NCBI GenBank assembly: GCA_963969345.1 | Contig: OZ017766.1 | Coordinates: 10,478,001-10,542,000, forward strand | Length of the DNA: 64,000 bases | From: Turbatrix aceti | Lineage: Eukaryota; Nematoda; Chromadorea; Rhabditida; Panagrolaimidae | Direction of reading: 5' to 3' | In this document: in pieces, positions 1 to 12,829 of the stretch | Layout: each line of letters starts with the position of its first letter | Position numbering within the stretch: position 1 is the first letter of the stretch | Notes under the pieces: generated by a model | Told to the model about the DNA's origin: nothing | What the model saw: the letters and a program-made list of their open reading frames with translations, nothing else | Database searches by the model: none | Position numbers and translations under genes: made by a program

Positions 1-3000
1 TCAAACACTGATCGAGAAAGTTGTTATTCTCATCAAAAACAACCCGTAAATCAAAAATCATCCTGACGAACAAGGCAGAGTAGCACGTATACTCTGGCTG
101 GGCCAGGTATTTATTTTCTATTAGACAAAATAAATATTATTTTTTGTTTTGGAACAAATGTAAAATTTTTTTTTGAAAAACAAAATAAACGGATTTAAAA
201 AGAAAAAATCAAGTAAGAAGTTTTAAATTTGTTCACGAACAAAGACGAACAAACGTTAACGTTTGCAAACACCAAAGATAAAGGAACAGTCTTTAGTTTT
301 TTTTGTAAAAAAAATTTTACGATGTAGTTTAAAAAATTCAACGAGAGCGAGCATTCATTTTTGCGAAATTTTGTCCCCGGGCAAAAAAACGTAAACTGCG
401 TTTTCACTTTTTTTTGAAACTGTTAAATTTGATCATTGTTGTGTATAATTTTTTGTCAAATGAAATAAATTTGGACACTGTTTTCATAATTTTATCTTAT
501 TTAATTTTAATAAATAATTCGTCTTCGGAAATTAAAATTAATTTAGAAAAATTTGTTTGCCTACGAAAGCGATCAAATTTTTTTATAAATTTATGTTCGC
601 GAACAAACACGAACAAATTATGCAGAAAACCAAATTGGTTCTTGAACGTTTGTCCATCCCAAGGGTTGTCCCGTTCCCCCAAAAAGTTCTATGTCGTTTC
701 ATATTTATTTTGAACGAGTTCCAAAAAAACATGTGACGCCAAAAAAACACATACACATCTAACGTCATGCTTCCTTGCCCGCCTGCAGCGCGTCCGTATA
801 TATTTAAATTAATGCTGCAGTCTCGCCTGCGTGGTCGGCAACCGCCCATGGGGGTGACCGGGCGACAGACGGCAACCAATTTTGTTATTTCCAAAAAAAA
901 AAGTACGTCGATGGCATACGCGTAGGGCATGCATGCATAGGCTATGACTTCGAACCTTCATCAGCATCTCTGACATTCAGCGGACGGAAAAAAAAAGTGA
1001 ACGTCAGAGTGAGTGCAAGCGATGCCCTTGTTGTTAGGTTCGTTGCTAAATAGAAGGGAACGGAAACAAAAAAAAAAGCACGAAGGGCTTACAGGGTCAT
1101 GATACTCAAGACTCGCTTAAAAGCCACAGTCATTTTTGGATAAAACCTTACATATCCCTGGTAATATTTATTTACGTAATTATCAGTGCCAGTCGGGTCA
1201 CGAGAATTCCTTTTTTTCATTGTAAGCAACCAACAGTATTAAACTCAAGTTTTTTGGAAAACAAATACTGTAAAGATTTGTTGTATACAACGTCAAAAAA
1301 TAAACGCATTGGTTTAAAAAAAAAGAAGACAGAAGGCGGGGGAGAAAGAAAAAAAACTAAAAAAAATATTTAGAGTGCTTTTCTTTTGTTCTTTTTACTA
1401 AAAAAAATTTAGTGCTTGTTTTTTGTGCTCAAACACGATAAAAAGAATCCCCAAAGCAAAACCAAAAATCTGGCAAAGTTAAGAATTTCGAAAATGATGA
1501 GAATTTGTAAAAAATAGGGATTTGAATTCAAAAAATGTGGCTCTTTCTTTGACAAAATAAATTTTTTTTCAATCCAACTAACGACATATTTTGCCATAGA
1601 AACCCTTTCCCGTTTTTTTTTGAATGTGCAGATGTTTTATTAAATAAAAAATAAGTCCAATAAGACCATTTTTACGTGTAAAAACCACGTTTTTTAGATA
1701 TTTAAAAATAAGCGAAAAAAATTTTGAAATACATTTTTTTTCGGTTTAGCAAATTCTGTTTCGCATCAGAGTATCTTATCTGTATGGCACCGTTTTGTTG
1801 GTTTTCGACGGCAAATAAAAAATGTGATGCGTGTAATTTCAAAAAAGAAAATGCCGACATAAAACAACAAAATTGAAGCCTAGATTACGGAAAAAACAGC
1901 TGCAACCATAAATACTACAAAAAATGTGAAAGATTATCGCTCAAAAAATTTTCCGAAAAGGTAACAAAAATTTAGAAAAAAATATTTTGCATCACGTCCT
2001 CAAAGACACGTCCTCAATGGCAAAATAAAATAAATCAACTTTTGAAATGAATTAGTTGAACTGTTATCAAATCAAAAATGTAACAATTACAAATAAAAAA
2101 TGGGGTTTGGAAAAAAAAGCTTCTAAAATTTATCCGTTTGTTTGGAACAAAGAACAAACGTTTGTTAATTAAAAAGTGCAATTTATGTACATTTGTTTTG
2201 CTTACTCTGTTTTTGGAATATTTTTATTTTGACACAAAAAAACACGTCCATCAGACCAACAAACATTCGCTGTTTTTCACGCTTTTTTTCATCGGAAGTG
2301 TATAAAAACTTGTGTACATTGGTGACAAAACTGACAGCGTGAACAGAACCGTGAGAAAAAAAAATTAAACAAAAAAAAGTTTGGCAAATTGACAAAAGCT
2401 GACCTTTGATAATGTTTGCATAAAACGTTTATGTGAAAGGCACAGGTCAAAAATCACAAAGAAATGCCAAACAAAAAATTCGTACACAGATGTCAGAAGA
2501 AGGAAAACGTAACCATAGGAATTAAAAAAAAGGGCTTGAAATAATGGCATTCTGGTAAAATAGGACGTAATAGCCCATGCATTCTGTCAGCTATTACGTG
2601 TGCATTGTTCGGTGCCGTTTTTGCCCACATAAACTGCTGCACCTTGTAATAAAAGTGGTGTGCTGCGTGACCGACCGGGAGCAAGAATCACAGAGTCTAG
2701 CCAACAGTCGCTAACGAACACAAACATTTTGAAATGTTTTTTTTGAGAAATCAGGCAAACGCAAACTTTCTGATCGTGTTCGAAAACGAACATCGATTTT
2801 ACTCATTCAGAAAGTTTAGTCACGTATACGCGAACGTTTTCTATTTTTTTTGTGTTCGCGAACAAACGCAAAAATTCATTTGAATTATAATTCAATTTTA
2901 ATTCAATTTTAATTATTTGAAGTTGGATTGAAAATAATTAAAAGTTTTTTAATCATTAAAAAAAGTAAAATTTTATACTATTCAAAACGTTTCTCATATA

Positions 3001-4390
3001 AATATTAAAAAATTCTGTTAACATCTAACAAACTTTATTTGAGTATAGGTTTTTTTTATTTTGCGTGCACACACTTCATGTGATTCTACGTAGACACCGT
3101 AAAAAATTATTATGAGACCAGAAATCGTGCACAGACGTACTAAATATGTAGCAAACATCGCAGTTTCTTTTCCACGAATTAATTCCTTGTTTTTTGTAAA
3201 CCAATTGATGTTTAGTTCCATAAATTATTTTTTTGTCAGACGTTAATTCAGTTATGTAAGTTCCGCAATCCAATTTGAAACAAATTGGTAAAATTTTATT
3301 TGAGGTATTATAAGTTCGGTTTCGGGCCGGAAAGTTGCCCCGATTTTTCAAAACATAATATGTAGTCAAACGTAAAATTATGTATGTATATGGAAAAGTT
3401 ACAAGACGAAAAACAGACCACAGCGACGATGGGAAGAAGAAATCGCGACCAAAACGAATCGAGACATTTACGCCTACGTGGACGTCATTTGTGCCTCCTA
3501 ACATCTGGTCTAATGATAACTAACCACTGAGTAATGGTGAAATAAATAAATAAAAAAATGGAAAAGTTATACAAATTACTAAAAAGTTTTGTTACATCAA
3601 TTTTGTACCTGAAGTATAATAGGGGCCAAAACGGATCTAACCTTTTTATTATTTTTATGTATAGTGTAAACAAACACCAATACACAACTATCGCAAATAA
3701 AAAAACAAATAAGATAATTGATGAGGAGTCGCACATATTTAGATTCGTTGTTTTGACATACATAAATTAAGTCATATTTTGTTACAGTATGAGAAAATAA
3801 GCTTTATTAATCTCAGTGGCAAGAAAAGAACTTCTGTACTTTAGCAATTTTTGTTTGATATTTTCCAAATATGGAAAAAAAAATTTTACTAATCTTTTTT
3901 TGTTTATTTTTATCAATTTGATATTTTTTCAAAAATTTTTTAATTATTAAAAACAACGAAAAAAAATTGTGAATAAAAAATTTATCGTCGTAAAAAAATG
4001 CAAAAATGTTTGTCCGTGTTCAAGTTCACGTTCGTGTTCAATCTATTCTCAAAGCATTGTTTACTTACATATTACACACACAAACACACACACACACACG
4101 CGGAATAAATATCAAACTTTAAAAATGTTCAATAAATATCCGAAGAAAAAAAGAAGAAAAAGAAAAATATCAATTGTATAAACGGTGAAGTAGTGAATAC
4201 GGGAAAAGTTGACAAGCACCATGGTTCATTCATTGTACACGAGTACAATTCAATTCTTACAAAGATGAAAGATGAATACTCCATAGCAAGGACTCAGACT
4301 TACACTTGACATCATCGCTCATCGCTCTTACCGGAATCGTTTCACACCCACCGACCAGCAACCTGACAATTGCGACACTTTCAATATAAA
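1..4390. other. A/T-rich intergenic region, no gene recognised
   Basis: No convincing coding exon was found on either strand. The stretch holds long A and T runs, a CA microsatellite near 4075-4100, and several copies of a dispersed motif built from the words GTTCG, CGAAC and GTTTGC (about 235-270, 588-620, 2760-2790 and 2835-2865). The longest open frame (3076-3504, minus) matches no family I know and is treated as noncoding. Confidence 0.5.
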
Positions 4391-4400
4391 TTTTTTTCAG
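4391..4400 (+). promoter_or_regulatory. Putative spliced-leader acceptor
   Basis: A T-run ending in CAG lies 26 bases before the ATG of the following gene, with no upstream exon needed. This is the usual appearance of a nematode trans-splice acceptor. It could also be the acceptor of an unseen 5' UTR intron. Confidence 0.45.
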
Positions 4401-4426
4401 ATTCCCACCAGCCCACAAATTCCATA

Positions 4427-7400
4427 ATGAAACCCAGCTTTGTACTATATTTCTCTATTCTCACGGTTTTTTGCCCTTTGACCGGAAAATGTTGCCGTCT
4501 AGATCCCAACTTACAAGGCATCTTTTTTTATCAGTCAAACTCCGCCGGCAGCGAAGACAGTCGTTACGAAAAGGTTTGTATGCTATTAGCAATTTTCTTC
4601 ACAAAAAAAAAACCGGAAATTATAGGTTACGATATCAGCTTCGGCAACGAGCAAGTGGGGTGATTGCTACGAAAGCTTGGGTGATGAAACATATATTTTC
4701 GGATTAAAGTATGCAGTTTTTACATGTCTCTATTATCTGTTTGACAACATGTATTTATTTTTTTTAGACGCATTGGCAGAAGTACAACGTGTTACCGGTG
4801 CGTGACTCTCGTACTCAAGGGACCGAATATTATTCAGGTTTCTTTGCAAAACGGTAATTTTTTGAAAGAAATGCGCAATTTTGGAAAACATGAAAAAATT
4901 TTTTTTTTGAGTTGGCTGACGAACGAGGCCAATTTTTTAAAATGGATTTAAGTAATAAAAATTTTGGGTACCAAAACAAAAAAAACGCAGATTGTCGAAA
5001 TTTGCATTTTTCCACCCGGAAAACAAAATTCTGACCAAATTACATATTTATAAAAATAATCTGTTAAAAGTTTGTTTATTTTTGTTTGCGAACACGGTAA
5101 AAAAAAAGTTTGTTCTCTGGTGAACAAAAAAATTGATTTTGATTATTAAATCGACAAATTTTATAATCAAAAAATTGAAAAATATTTTGCAAGAATTTTT
5201 TTTATTTGTTTTTTTTGTTCTTTTGGTAAGCGTTGTTGTTCGTGTTTTCAAACAAAATTAAAAACAAATAGTATTATTTTGAAATCAGCAAAACAACTTT
5301 TTGCCCATCTTTGACTTTTATTCTATAAATCCTAATTAATAATAATTATAATATGAATACACAAACAGCAAAGAATTTATCTTTAGTTTGAACTTTGATA
5401 ATAAACACTACAATCTTTTTCCAAACTACAAAACTACATACATACTTCAACAAACTGCTGAACATCTGATGATAATTAAATTAAAAAAAAAACACGTTCA
5501 AAAATAATAAATATTTCTTAAAATTTTTTTTTTAAATCCGCAGTATATATTTTATTTTATTTTATTTTATTACCCGTTTGGTTTATTGCAGAAGACATCT
5601 GTCACAGCAGCGTGGGCGAAGCCAAGAGGTCGTGCTTTGACGTTGCCGCCATAAGCCCTGGATCGGGGCAACTTTTATTCCGCGAAGAACTGCAACCCTC
5701 CTCCGCATCGTGTGGTCTCGAGGGAATTTATGACGTTGGATACCGGAGATTGGATAGAAAGTGTGATACCGGGAGTGGCAGCATTGTGAGTACATCAAAC
5801 CAAAAAAAAATTCATTTGAAAAAAATGTATTTTTACCTAATTTTTTTTACTAAATTTAGTTTTTTTTTTACGTTTTTAAATGAAAATTTTTGAACGTAAT
5901 TTTTTATATGGAAAATGATATAAAATTTTAAAATTAATTTTTTTTAAATTTAAATTTTAATTTTTTTGTAATTTTTAAATTACAAAAAAATTTTTTTAAA
6001 TACCAAAAAAAAAAATAAAAAAAAATAAATTTTAATAATATTCAAATTTTTTATTTTTCGAAATATTTTTTTTTACTGTTTTTATCAAAATCAAAAAAAA
6101 ATATCAGATGCAAAACTGCGGAACCCAAAATCACTTTCTACTCAACTTCCAAAACTGCACATTTCCTGACTTTGGCATGAAGCTTATCTGTCTCGGCGTC
6201 TGGGACAGCTCCGGGTCCTCCAGGTACACCGCCCTCTTTGACGAAGACCGCAAACAGTATCGATGCGGAATGATGGTAAAAAAGAAAGACGAAACCAGAA
6301 TTTTACTTTCTGCCGATTCTCAGTGTTCTGCACTTTCTTCCACCGAACCAAATCACGCGTTTGAGAATTACATTTTTGTTGAACGTATGCAGGATTCAGA
6401 GAACAAAATATTGGAAATGACAGGTAAAATTTTTTAGGACACCAACGTTCACTCAAGTCAAGCTGCAAGTTTCCTGAATGGCTTCAGGGTGAATACGATG
6501 GATTGAGCGTTCACAGTGATTTTATAAAACATCGGCTGCCGAATTCAAATATTGTGACGTCAGCGTGCATCAAAGCTGAGGGAGAAAAGGTTTTGGTTTA
6601 TTCTGAGGCTTTGTGGTGAGTTTTTTGAAAATAATAGTTTTTTTGACAAAAAAAATTTTTTTACGGAAAATGCACAAAAACATGAATAAAATTGAATAAA
6701 TTGGAAAAAACGTTTCGAATAATGAAAAATAAAACAATTTTATTTTTTTTTGTTAAAAAACAGTAAAAAATGTATATAAATATTTAGGTTGCCAAAAATA
6801 AGCAAAATTTATTTTTGGTTTAATTCAATTTAAAAAAAAATACATAATGAAAAAAATTAAAAAAAAAATATATATTAAAAAAAATCTGGAAAATTAGAAA
6901 ATTTGTTCCTGAATTTAAAAAAATGTTTTTCTTATTTTTTTAATATTTACAATTGCTTGGGAAATTACTATAATTACTGTTAAAATTTAAACAAAATATT
7001 TCTTCAAATAAAAAAAAATAGCAGTCTAATATTTTTTCAAATAAAAAAAAATCTGTGTAAACTAGACTGCGTTTTTTACAACCTGATTCCCGGCCCGACA
7101 AAAAATATCAAAAAAAAATCTTCAGTGACGAAATCCTCGGCTACCACTGTCTATGGTTTCAATCCCGTTCAAACTCAATTATCGAATACAAAACAACACC
7201 CCTTTCATCGACAGACATTTCAATGTGTCACAATAGCAAGTACATGTCCAAGGCTCTGTGGACAACGGTGCTATCCAAGACACCACAGAGCACGTCATGC
7301 GGCTTTTTTGGATCATACGCAACGTACTCCGATAAGCTGGGAAAAGCCAAGGACGACGATGATACAGGGTGTTACGAGCTCTCCCTTGATTGCAAGCGAA

Positions 7401-8487
7401 AGAGTCAGTTTCAGCTCATAGCTAAGCACTGCAAGCTTAACACTACTTTTGATGGTTTGTTTTTTTGTTTTTTTCGTCTCGGGACCATCGATCAACGAAA
7501 TATACATATTTTTTTATAATAAATTTAAAAATAAATATTTTTTAGTCAAAAGTTATACATGTTACGGTACGTGGAAAGAAGGCAATAATCTGTTTATTTA
7601 CGCCAAAAATAATTATCTTCACACCGAAGATGTTTGTTTTGTAAGTTTTTTTTTAATTTAAAAAAACCAAATTGTATTATATCTGTGTTTTTTACTTTCA
7701 GATAAGTCGGTTGTCCGGTACAGTGATGTACTTTTCCATGCTTGGCAGCAATTGCAATCGAAATTTTAACTTTACTGATCATTCGCAGAGCACGCTTGTT
7801 CTCAAGCAATATGGTGAGTTTTGACTTTAATTTATAATTTATACATTTATTTTCATTCGCTTGGCGGAAATTTATCTGTCATTTATCAAAATTGCAGATA
7901 CCGTAAATCCTAAAAAATTAGCAGTTTATCACATTAATGTGAAAAACTAAATATTTTACAAATGTGAAAACTAAAAACTAAATAATTTACAAATTTACAA
8001 ATGCGGATACATGATACATCGAGGCCAAAATTGTAAAAAATTTTTTTATAAAAACCGTCAACAAAAAATATTGTTTAGTGACCTTTATTAATTTTTGGAC
8101 TATACTTTTTAGTACATATAAAAAATGTGCAGAACTTTGTTTTACTGTTTCTGATTATTTTTGATTGCAAATGCAATTATCATTTTTCCACAATTAAATT
8201 TTTTTTTAATGTCATAAAAAAATAGTTGAATTGAACATTTTTACAGCTCGTTAATTCTTTAAATTCATATGACTAAATTTCCAGAAAAATGTCCCTCTCC
8301 TATAACGAGTACAACTTCCAACAGTTCACTGTCTCTTGATTTCTCAACTACCACTGTATCCAATCGTCGTCTTGCTCCTCTATCTGGCAAAACAGTTTCA
8401 CGATTTGTCGAAACTCAGATGGCAGCCCAAGTTACATTCTGCACTCCCCTGCTGATAATCATGGTTTTAATACTTCACCAACTGTAG
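4427..8487 (+). CDS. Secreted, GPI-anchor-like DUF7042/7043/7044/7045-type protein
   Basis: Ten exons: 4427-4573, 4626-4708, 4768-4853, 5592-5785, 6108-6423, 6438-6615, 7126-7454, 7546-7640, 7702-7813 and 8285-8487. They give 580 residues and all phases agree. The product starts with a signal peptide (MKPSFVLYFSILTVF) and ends in a short hydrophobic tail (LLIIMVLILHQL) after a Ser/Thr-rich stretch, which suggests a GPI anchor. The body has repeated cysteine modules of the metazoan DUF7042-7045 type: WGDCYE followed by CYRC, then NFQNC...LICLGVW...YRCGMM, CKFPEWLQGEY, and YTCYGTWKEG near the C-terminus. The biochemical role of this family is unknown to me. Between exons 5 and 6 only 14 bases break the frame (6424-6437); this is either an improbably short GT-AG intron or one missing T in a homopolymer. 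The start is supported by the acceptor just upstream. Confidence 0.82.
5549..5571. repeat. ATTTT microsatellite
   Basis: Four to five copies of a TTTTA unit lie just before exon 4 of the DUF7042-type gene, inside intron 3. Confidence 0.7.
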
Positions 8488-8655
8488 CTTGACTACCGTA
8501 ATTTTTTTTAATTTCAAATTTATTTTTGCATAAATTAAAAATCAGAAAAAAAGGAATGAATGTAAAAAATTATTTATTTTTGTTTGCTTATTTTTTGTTT
8601 TTAAATTGTATTTAAATAATAATTTGCACCGAAATCCAGGAATTTTTTTTGGTTA

Positions 8656-11600
8656 CTAAAAATTGTTTGCAGACGAAACGGCATCGGTATCACTGTTGGC
8701 AGCTGAAATCTTGCTTGTCTGTACAGCTTCGGTAGTTGGAGGCGTTTGATGACTTCCGGCGGATGCCATTTGCTGCTGTTGCTGTTGCATGATGGACGAC
8801 AGTTTTGGAAACGCGGAAATACCAAACAACTGAGGATTCAAATTCATGGCTGATCCCAGAGCAGCGTTGTAATTGGCTGCCATTTCGTTGAGAAAAACAT
8901 TCTGGTCAGGTATACCCGTCGAAAAGGGTGATCCAAAGGGAGGCAAGGGTTTGTGGCCGAGTCGAAACGCGAGATTTGGTCCAAAGTTGAGCATCAGGGC
9001 TGCGGCGGCGGCTGCGGACGACGGGGTCAGGGAGTTGAGGGGGAATCGGGGGAGGCGCTCGAGGTGGCGTTCTCTGAAAATAATGACATAAATCAGCAGC
9101 TTGAAAAAAACCGCAGCATTAAATATTTTTTTTTAAATTACAGTATGCAAGATTTTTTTCCTAAATTTATTTTTGTTGGTCAAATTCATATATTTAGAAC
9201 ACACAAAAATGTTTTTTTGTTAAACATCATTCGTAAAATATGTTAGCAAAAAAATTAATTAAAAAATTGTTCAGGCTAAAATTTTCGGATTTTACAAAAA
9301 ACAAGGTAAAAAATCGTTTTTCGACCGTAAAAACCTGAAAATATGAGTTTTCTGCATACAAAAGAATTTTTGGGAAAATAAAATATCCGTTCCTAAATTC
9401 ATGGCTTGCATAAATTATCTACTTGAACAAAAATCTATTTTTTTAGGTTATTTTTTTCTTAAAACAAAAAACTATTTTTTTTAATTTTTTAACAAAAAAT
9501 TACGTTTTAAACTGCAATTTTCATTGTTTTCCGAAAACAATTTACTGATGTTGTTGAAAAAAAACGTCCTCCATAAATTTTCGTTCCGTCAACCTCCTTT
9601 AAAAAAACTCACAATTCAATTTCACTACTCCGACCTCCAGGATCCCGAAAACCCTTTGCAAAAGGATTCTTTTCAATTTTCAGTTTAGTAATCAATTGAT
9701 TCTGGTAAGCCGTAACCGCCATAAACTGCGTTTCAGTAAACTGGAATGTCTTATACTGTTCCAAAGACAGTTCAACGTGTCCGGAAGACGAAATAGGATC
9801 AGCGGATCTGTCGCGTCGAACGACGTGTATTCTCGGCTGGTATTTGTGCATCGAGTTAAGGACCAACTGCAAAAAATATCAAAAAAAATATTTTTATAAG
9901 CCCAAAAAAAAAACAATTCCCCACGTGTCCAGTTCTGTCAACATCGCTGTTTGTGAGTTTTGCTTTTTCGAATGAAATTACTTGGGATGACAATTGTCGA
10001 CCGGGAAAAGGTGAATCTGGATGAAGGTAGAGTCGTGACTCCGGTGAGGCTTCTGCCTTGCCGGCAGTCAGCCACGAGGATTTGTTATACACGTAGCGAT
10101 ATCTGCGATCATCAACCGGTATTACGTCGAGGAATATGTAATACATGGCGTCGGGATCAGCGCCTTCGAGTCGGATTTTTACTGTTGGGAACATTCTTCT
10201 GAAAATTTAGTTTTTGAAATTTGTAGTATTTAGTTTTTACTGTCTTTTTATTATAATGAACGAATTCAGATTTAAAGACGAAAACTTTTGAATTTACTTG
10301 TTTGGAAATCATAAATTCTTTTTTAGGTTTTTTTGTTTTCGCAAACGAACAATTTCAATTTTTTTTGATCGTTTTCATTTTCGTCCGCAAAAACTTATTT
10401 ATTTATTTTATTTGTTTGCAAACAAAACAAATTTTTCGCAACAGAAAACGCACAAAAATATGAAAATTTAAGGAAACGGTACCAAAATTAAATTTTTTTA
10501 GAAAAAAAATGGCAAAAAAAATAAAAAAAAAGTGATAGAAAATTGTTACAGCAAAAACAAAAAAAGATGATCTCTAAACTAATTTTTTTAGACTAAAAAA
10601 AGTAGTTTCATTGTTTGTTCGTGTTCATTCGCAAACACGGTCAAAAATGTCCGCGTTCGTATGGAAAAAAATTACTGTTCGTCCATTTGAATTGCAATTT
10701 TTGTTCTTTGATAAAAAATTAAAAAACTCCCTAATTACTCAAAATTGAGCCATTCAAAAAATTTTACCTGAAATGCACATTTTTTGCCTCTGTGTATTTT
10801 TACTACAACCGTCAGGTATGCATTTATTTGCGAACCAATAAAAGTATCGATCACATGTTCTTTCAGTACGCAATCTTGTTACTGCACTTTCTCCAAAAAA
10901 CAAAAAAAAACAGAAATCAATTTTTGTCGTATATTATTTCTGTTAACAGTATCTTGTTTGTTTTTTGTTCAAAACTTCACAACCCAACTTTTTGCAGTCT
11001 ATTTTCCCTGATTTTCTAGCCTATGCATTAAAACTGAAGATGTGCGGATGGTCGAAAAAAGGGAGTCGACAGTTGCCTGCCGCCCCCTATCCCGAGGGTG
11101 CAACGTAAACTGTCGCCAGTGTCGCTTTTGTCAAGTTGTCGCCTTACAAAGCGTCAATGTGCCGAAACGTTTGTCATAACTCATAACTTTTGTCGTTGAA
11201 GCGAGTCTCGAGGGAATTTGTTCAAAGAGGACTTTTGACAACGTGTGACAATGGTTTTTGGATTGGGTTGGGTTCTTACTTAGTCGTCAATTGCCAGTAA
11301 ATTTTTTTTGTTTTTGCAAAGTTGATCAAAAATAAAAAAATTTTGTCGAAAAAATCATCCCTTGCATCTGTTTTTTTTTGTGTGTCAACAACAAAAAAAA
11401 GAAGGTTGTTTTATAAATATGTAGTTCAGATGCTAAATTGTACTACATACATGCCTACCAACCAAGCAGCCGAGATTTATGCGCAACGATGCACGCGGGA
11501 ATTGTACATGTTCGAGGGAATTGTCAACCGTTATCTTGTGGTGACATCTGGCCGCCTGAACTGTCGTGAGGCAAGAGAAGAGACACCACTGACAGATACA

Positions 11601-12780
11601 AACAACGACAACACCACCACCAGCACCCAACCAGCTAGCTAACAGCCATCCAGCTCAAGAAGCGTCGAGTTAATCTCCCACTTCCCCCCTCTCTTACTCC
11701 TTGTATGGGCGCATCATCAGTTACGGCACCCTCCAGGCCACACAACAGGCAGGCTTACAACACGAACACAACAAAGGAGGGCAATGTGCCGTGGTTTATG
11801 CCATTTTGGAGGACACAAAAAATGCATAAAGTCCCGTTTTTTACAGTTTTTGTTAAAATGTAATAAATTAGCATGAAATTTGCATTTTTTGAAGCGAAAA
11901 AAAAGATAAGGGTGTCTGGAACGAGTTGGGTCCGTTTTTTGGCACATTTAGACCCGCAATCGCTGGAGATACAAAAAACGCAAAAAAATACTTTTGTAAA
12001 ACTTTTTTGAAAAATATCAGATAACTTTTTCATTTTTCTCGTTTTTTAGACTGAAAACTGAAATTTTCATTTCGCAGACTTTTTTATCAAAAAAATATTT
12101 TTTTTAATTAATAAATTTTTTGGAAATTCGGAACAAACTTTTTTTTTCCAATTTTCGGTAACTTTTAGAAACCTGTTTGTTTCCAACTTCTCAAACATGA
12201 CCAAAATTTTTTGCTCCCGACAAAAACAAATTTGAGTAAAAGGTTGGTTGCCGACACAAATTTCTTTTCTCCTCATTGTGATAATTGAAATTGCACTCGT
12301 TTGTTTGTACCCGTTAAAGAAATAAATAAACACATAGAAATTCAATTCGACTAGTTGCAAAAACCCAATAATTGTTGAGTGTTGGCAAAAAATCGAAATC
12401 GGTCCACTTTTCAAAAAAAAAAATGAAAATGTTCAGTCCGCCTACCGTCCACTCTTTGTAATAATCATTTCGGTACTCAAGTCGTAAAATTTGCTCCACA
12501 ATTCCTTGCATTCGAGTTTACACTCTAAATTTGCCAACTTGGGAGAAGTTCCTGGCGTCGGCCAATTTCCAATTGGTTCACCGACAATTTGTCCGTCTAG
12601 GGTAGCATCGTCGTCGACAACTTCATCGGTCGCCGACGTCGTTGGACTGTTGGCAGTGAACGATCCACTGCTCAAAATGCCGTCAATGGAGAAAAGGGCT
12701 TTTTTGGATGGCGGAGACGAAAGCGGGGATGACGATGATTTTGCTGCCGTTGCTGCACCATCGTGCTGTCTTTTTGACAT
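8656..12780 (-). CDS. mab-9: T-box transcription factor, Tbx20/H15/MAB-9 class
   Basis: Four exons on the minus strand: 12780-12446, 10198-9925, 9866-9613 and 9073-8656, giving 426 residues with consistent phases. The T-box runs from about residue 95 to 285. It contains [58 protein letters not shown] and [15 protein letters not shown], the pattern typical of Tbx20 rather than Tbx1/2/6. The N-terminus has an eh1-like motif FSIDGIL, the Groucho co-repressor docking motif of this class. The C-terminus has an alanine run and six glutamines. The start (MSKRQHDG) follows a splice acceptor by about 38 bases. In C. elegans the related MAB-9 patterns hindgut and tail; I infer an equivalent nuclear DNA-binding role. 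Orthology to mab-9 is by motif reading only. Confidence 0.85.
10199..12445 (-). other. Large first intron of the T-box gene
   Basis: This 2.25-kb intron is far longer than the other introns of the gene (58 and 539 bases). It contains a copy of the dispersed GTTCG-word repeat at 10614-10662 and a less A/T-rich island at about 11040-11240 and 11440-11760. I see no exon in it. Long first introns of developmental regulators often hold enhancers, but no specific site can be named here. Confidence 0.5.
10614..10662. repeat. Dispersed GTTCG/GTTTGC-word repeat, copy A
   Basis: The segment is strongly similar to 42837-42884: both run GTTCGTGTTC, then GCAAA(C/T)ACG, then TCAAAAATGT, then a CGCGTT core. 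Shorter relatives occur at about 588, 5072, 17250, 46770 and 48370. Confidence 0.65.
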
Positions 12781-12818
12781 GTTTTTTTGACTGTGATTCT
12801 GTTGTCGTTGAATATCAG

Positions 12819-12829
12819 CTGAAGGAGTA
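12819..12829 (-). promoter_or_regulatory. Putative spliced-leader acceptor of the T-box gene
   Basis: On the minus strand TTACTCCTTCAG lies 38 bases before the chosen ATG at 12780. It excludes the upstream in-frame ATG at 12840 from the mature transcript and so decides the start. Confidence 0.45.

Noticed and set aside
3076..3763. Two overlapping minus-strand open frames (142 and 92 residues), the second with a membrane-like start
   Set aside because: No splice combination joins them without a stop, and no family pattern is visible.
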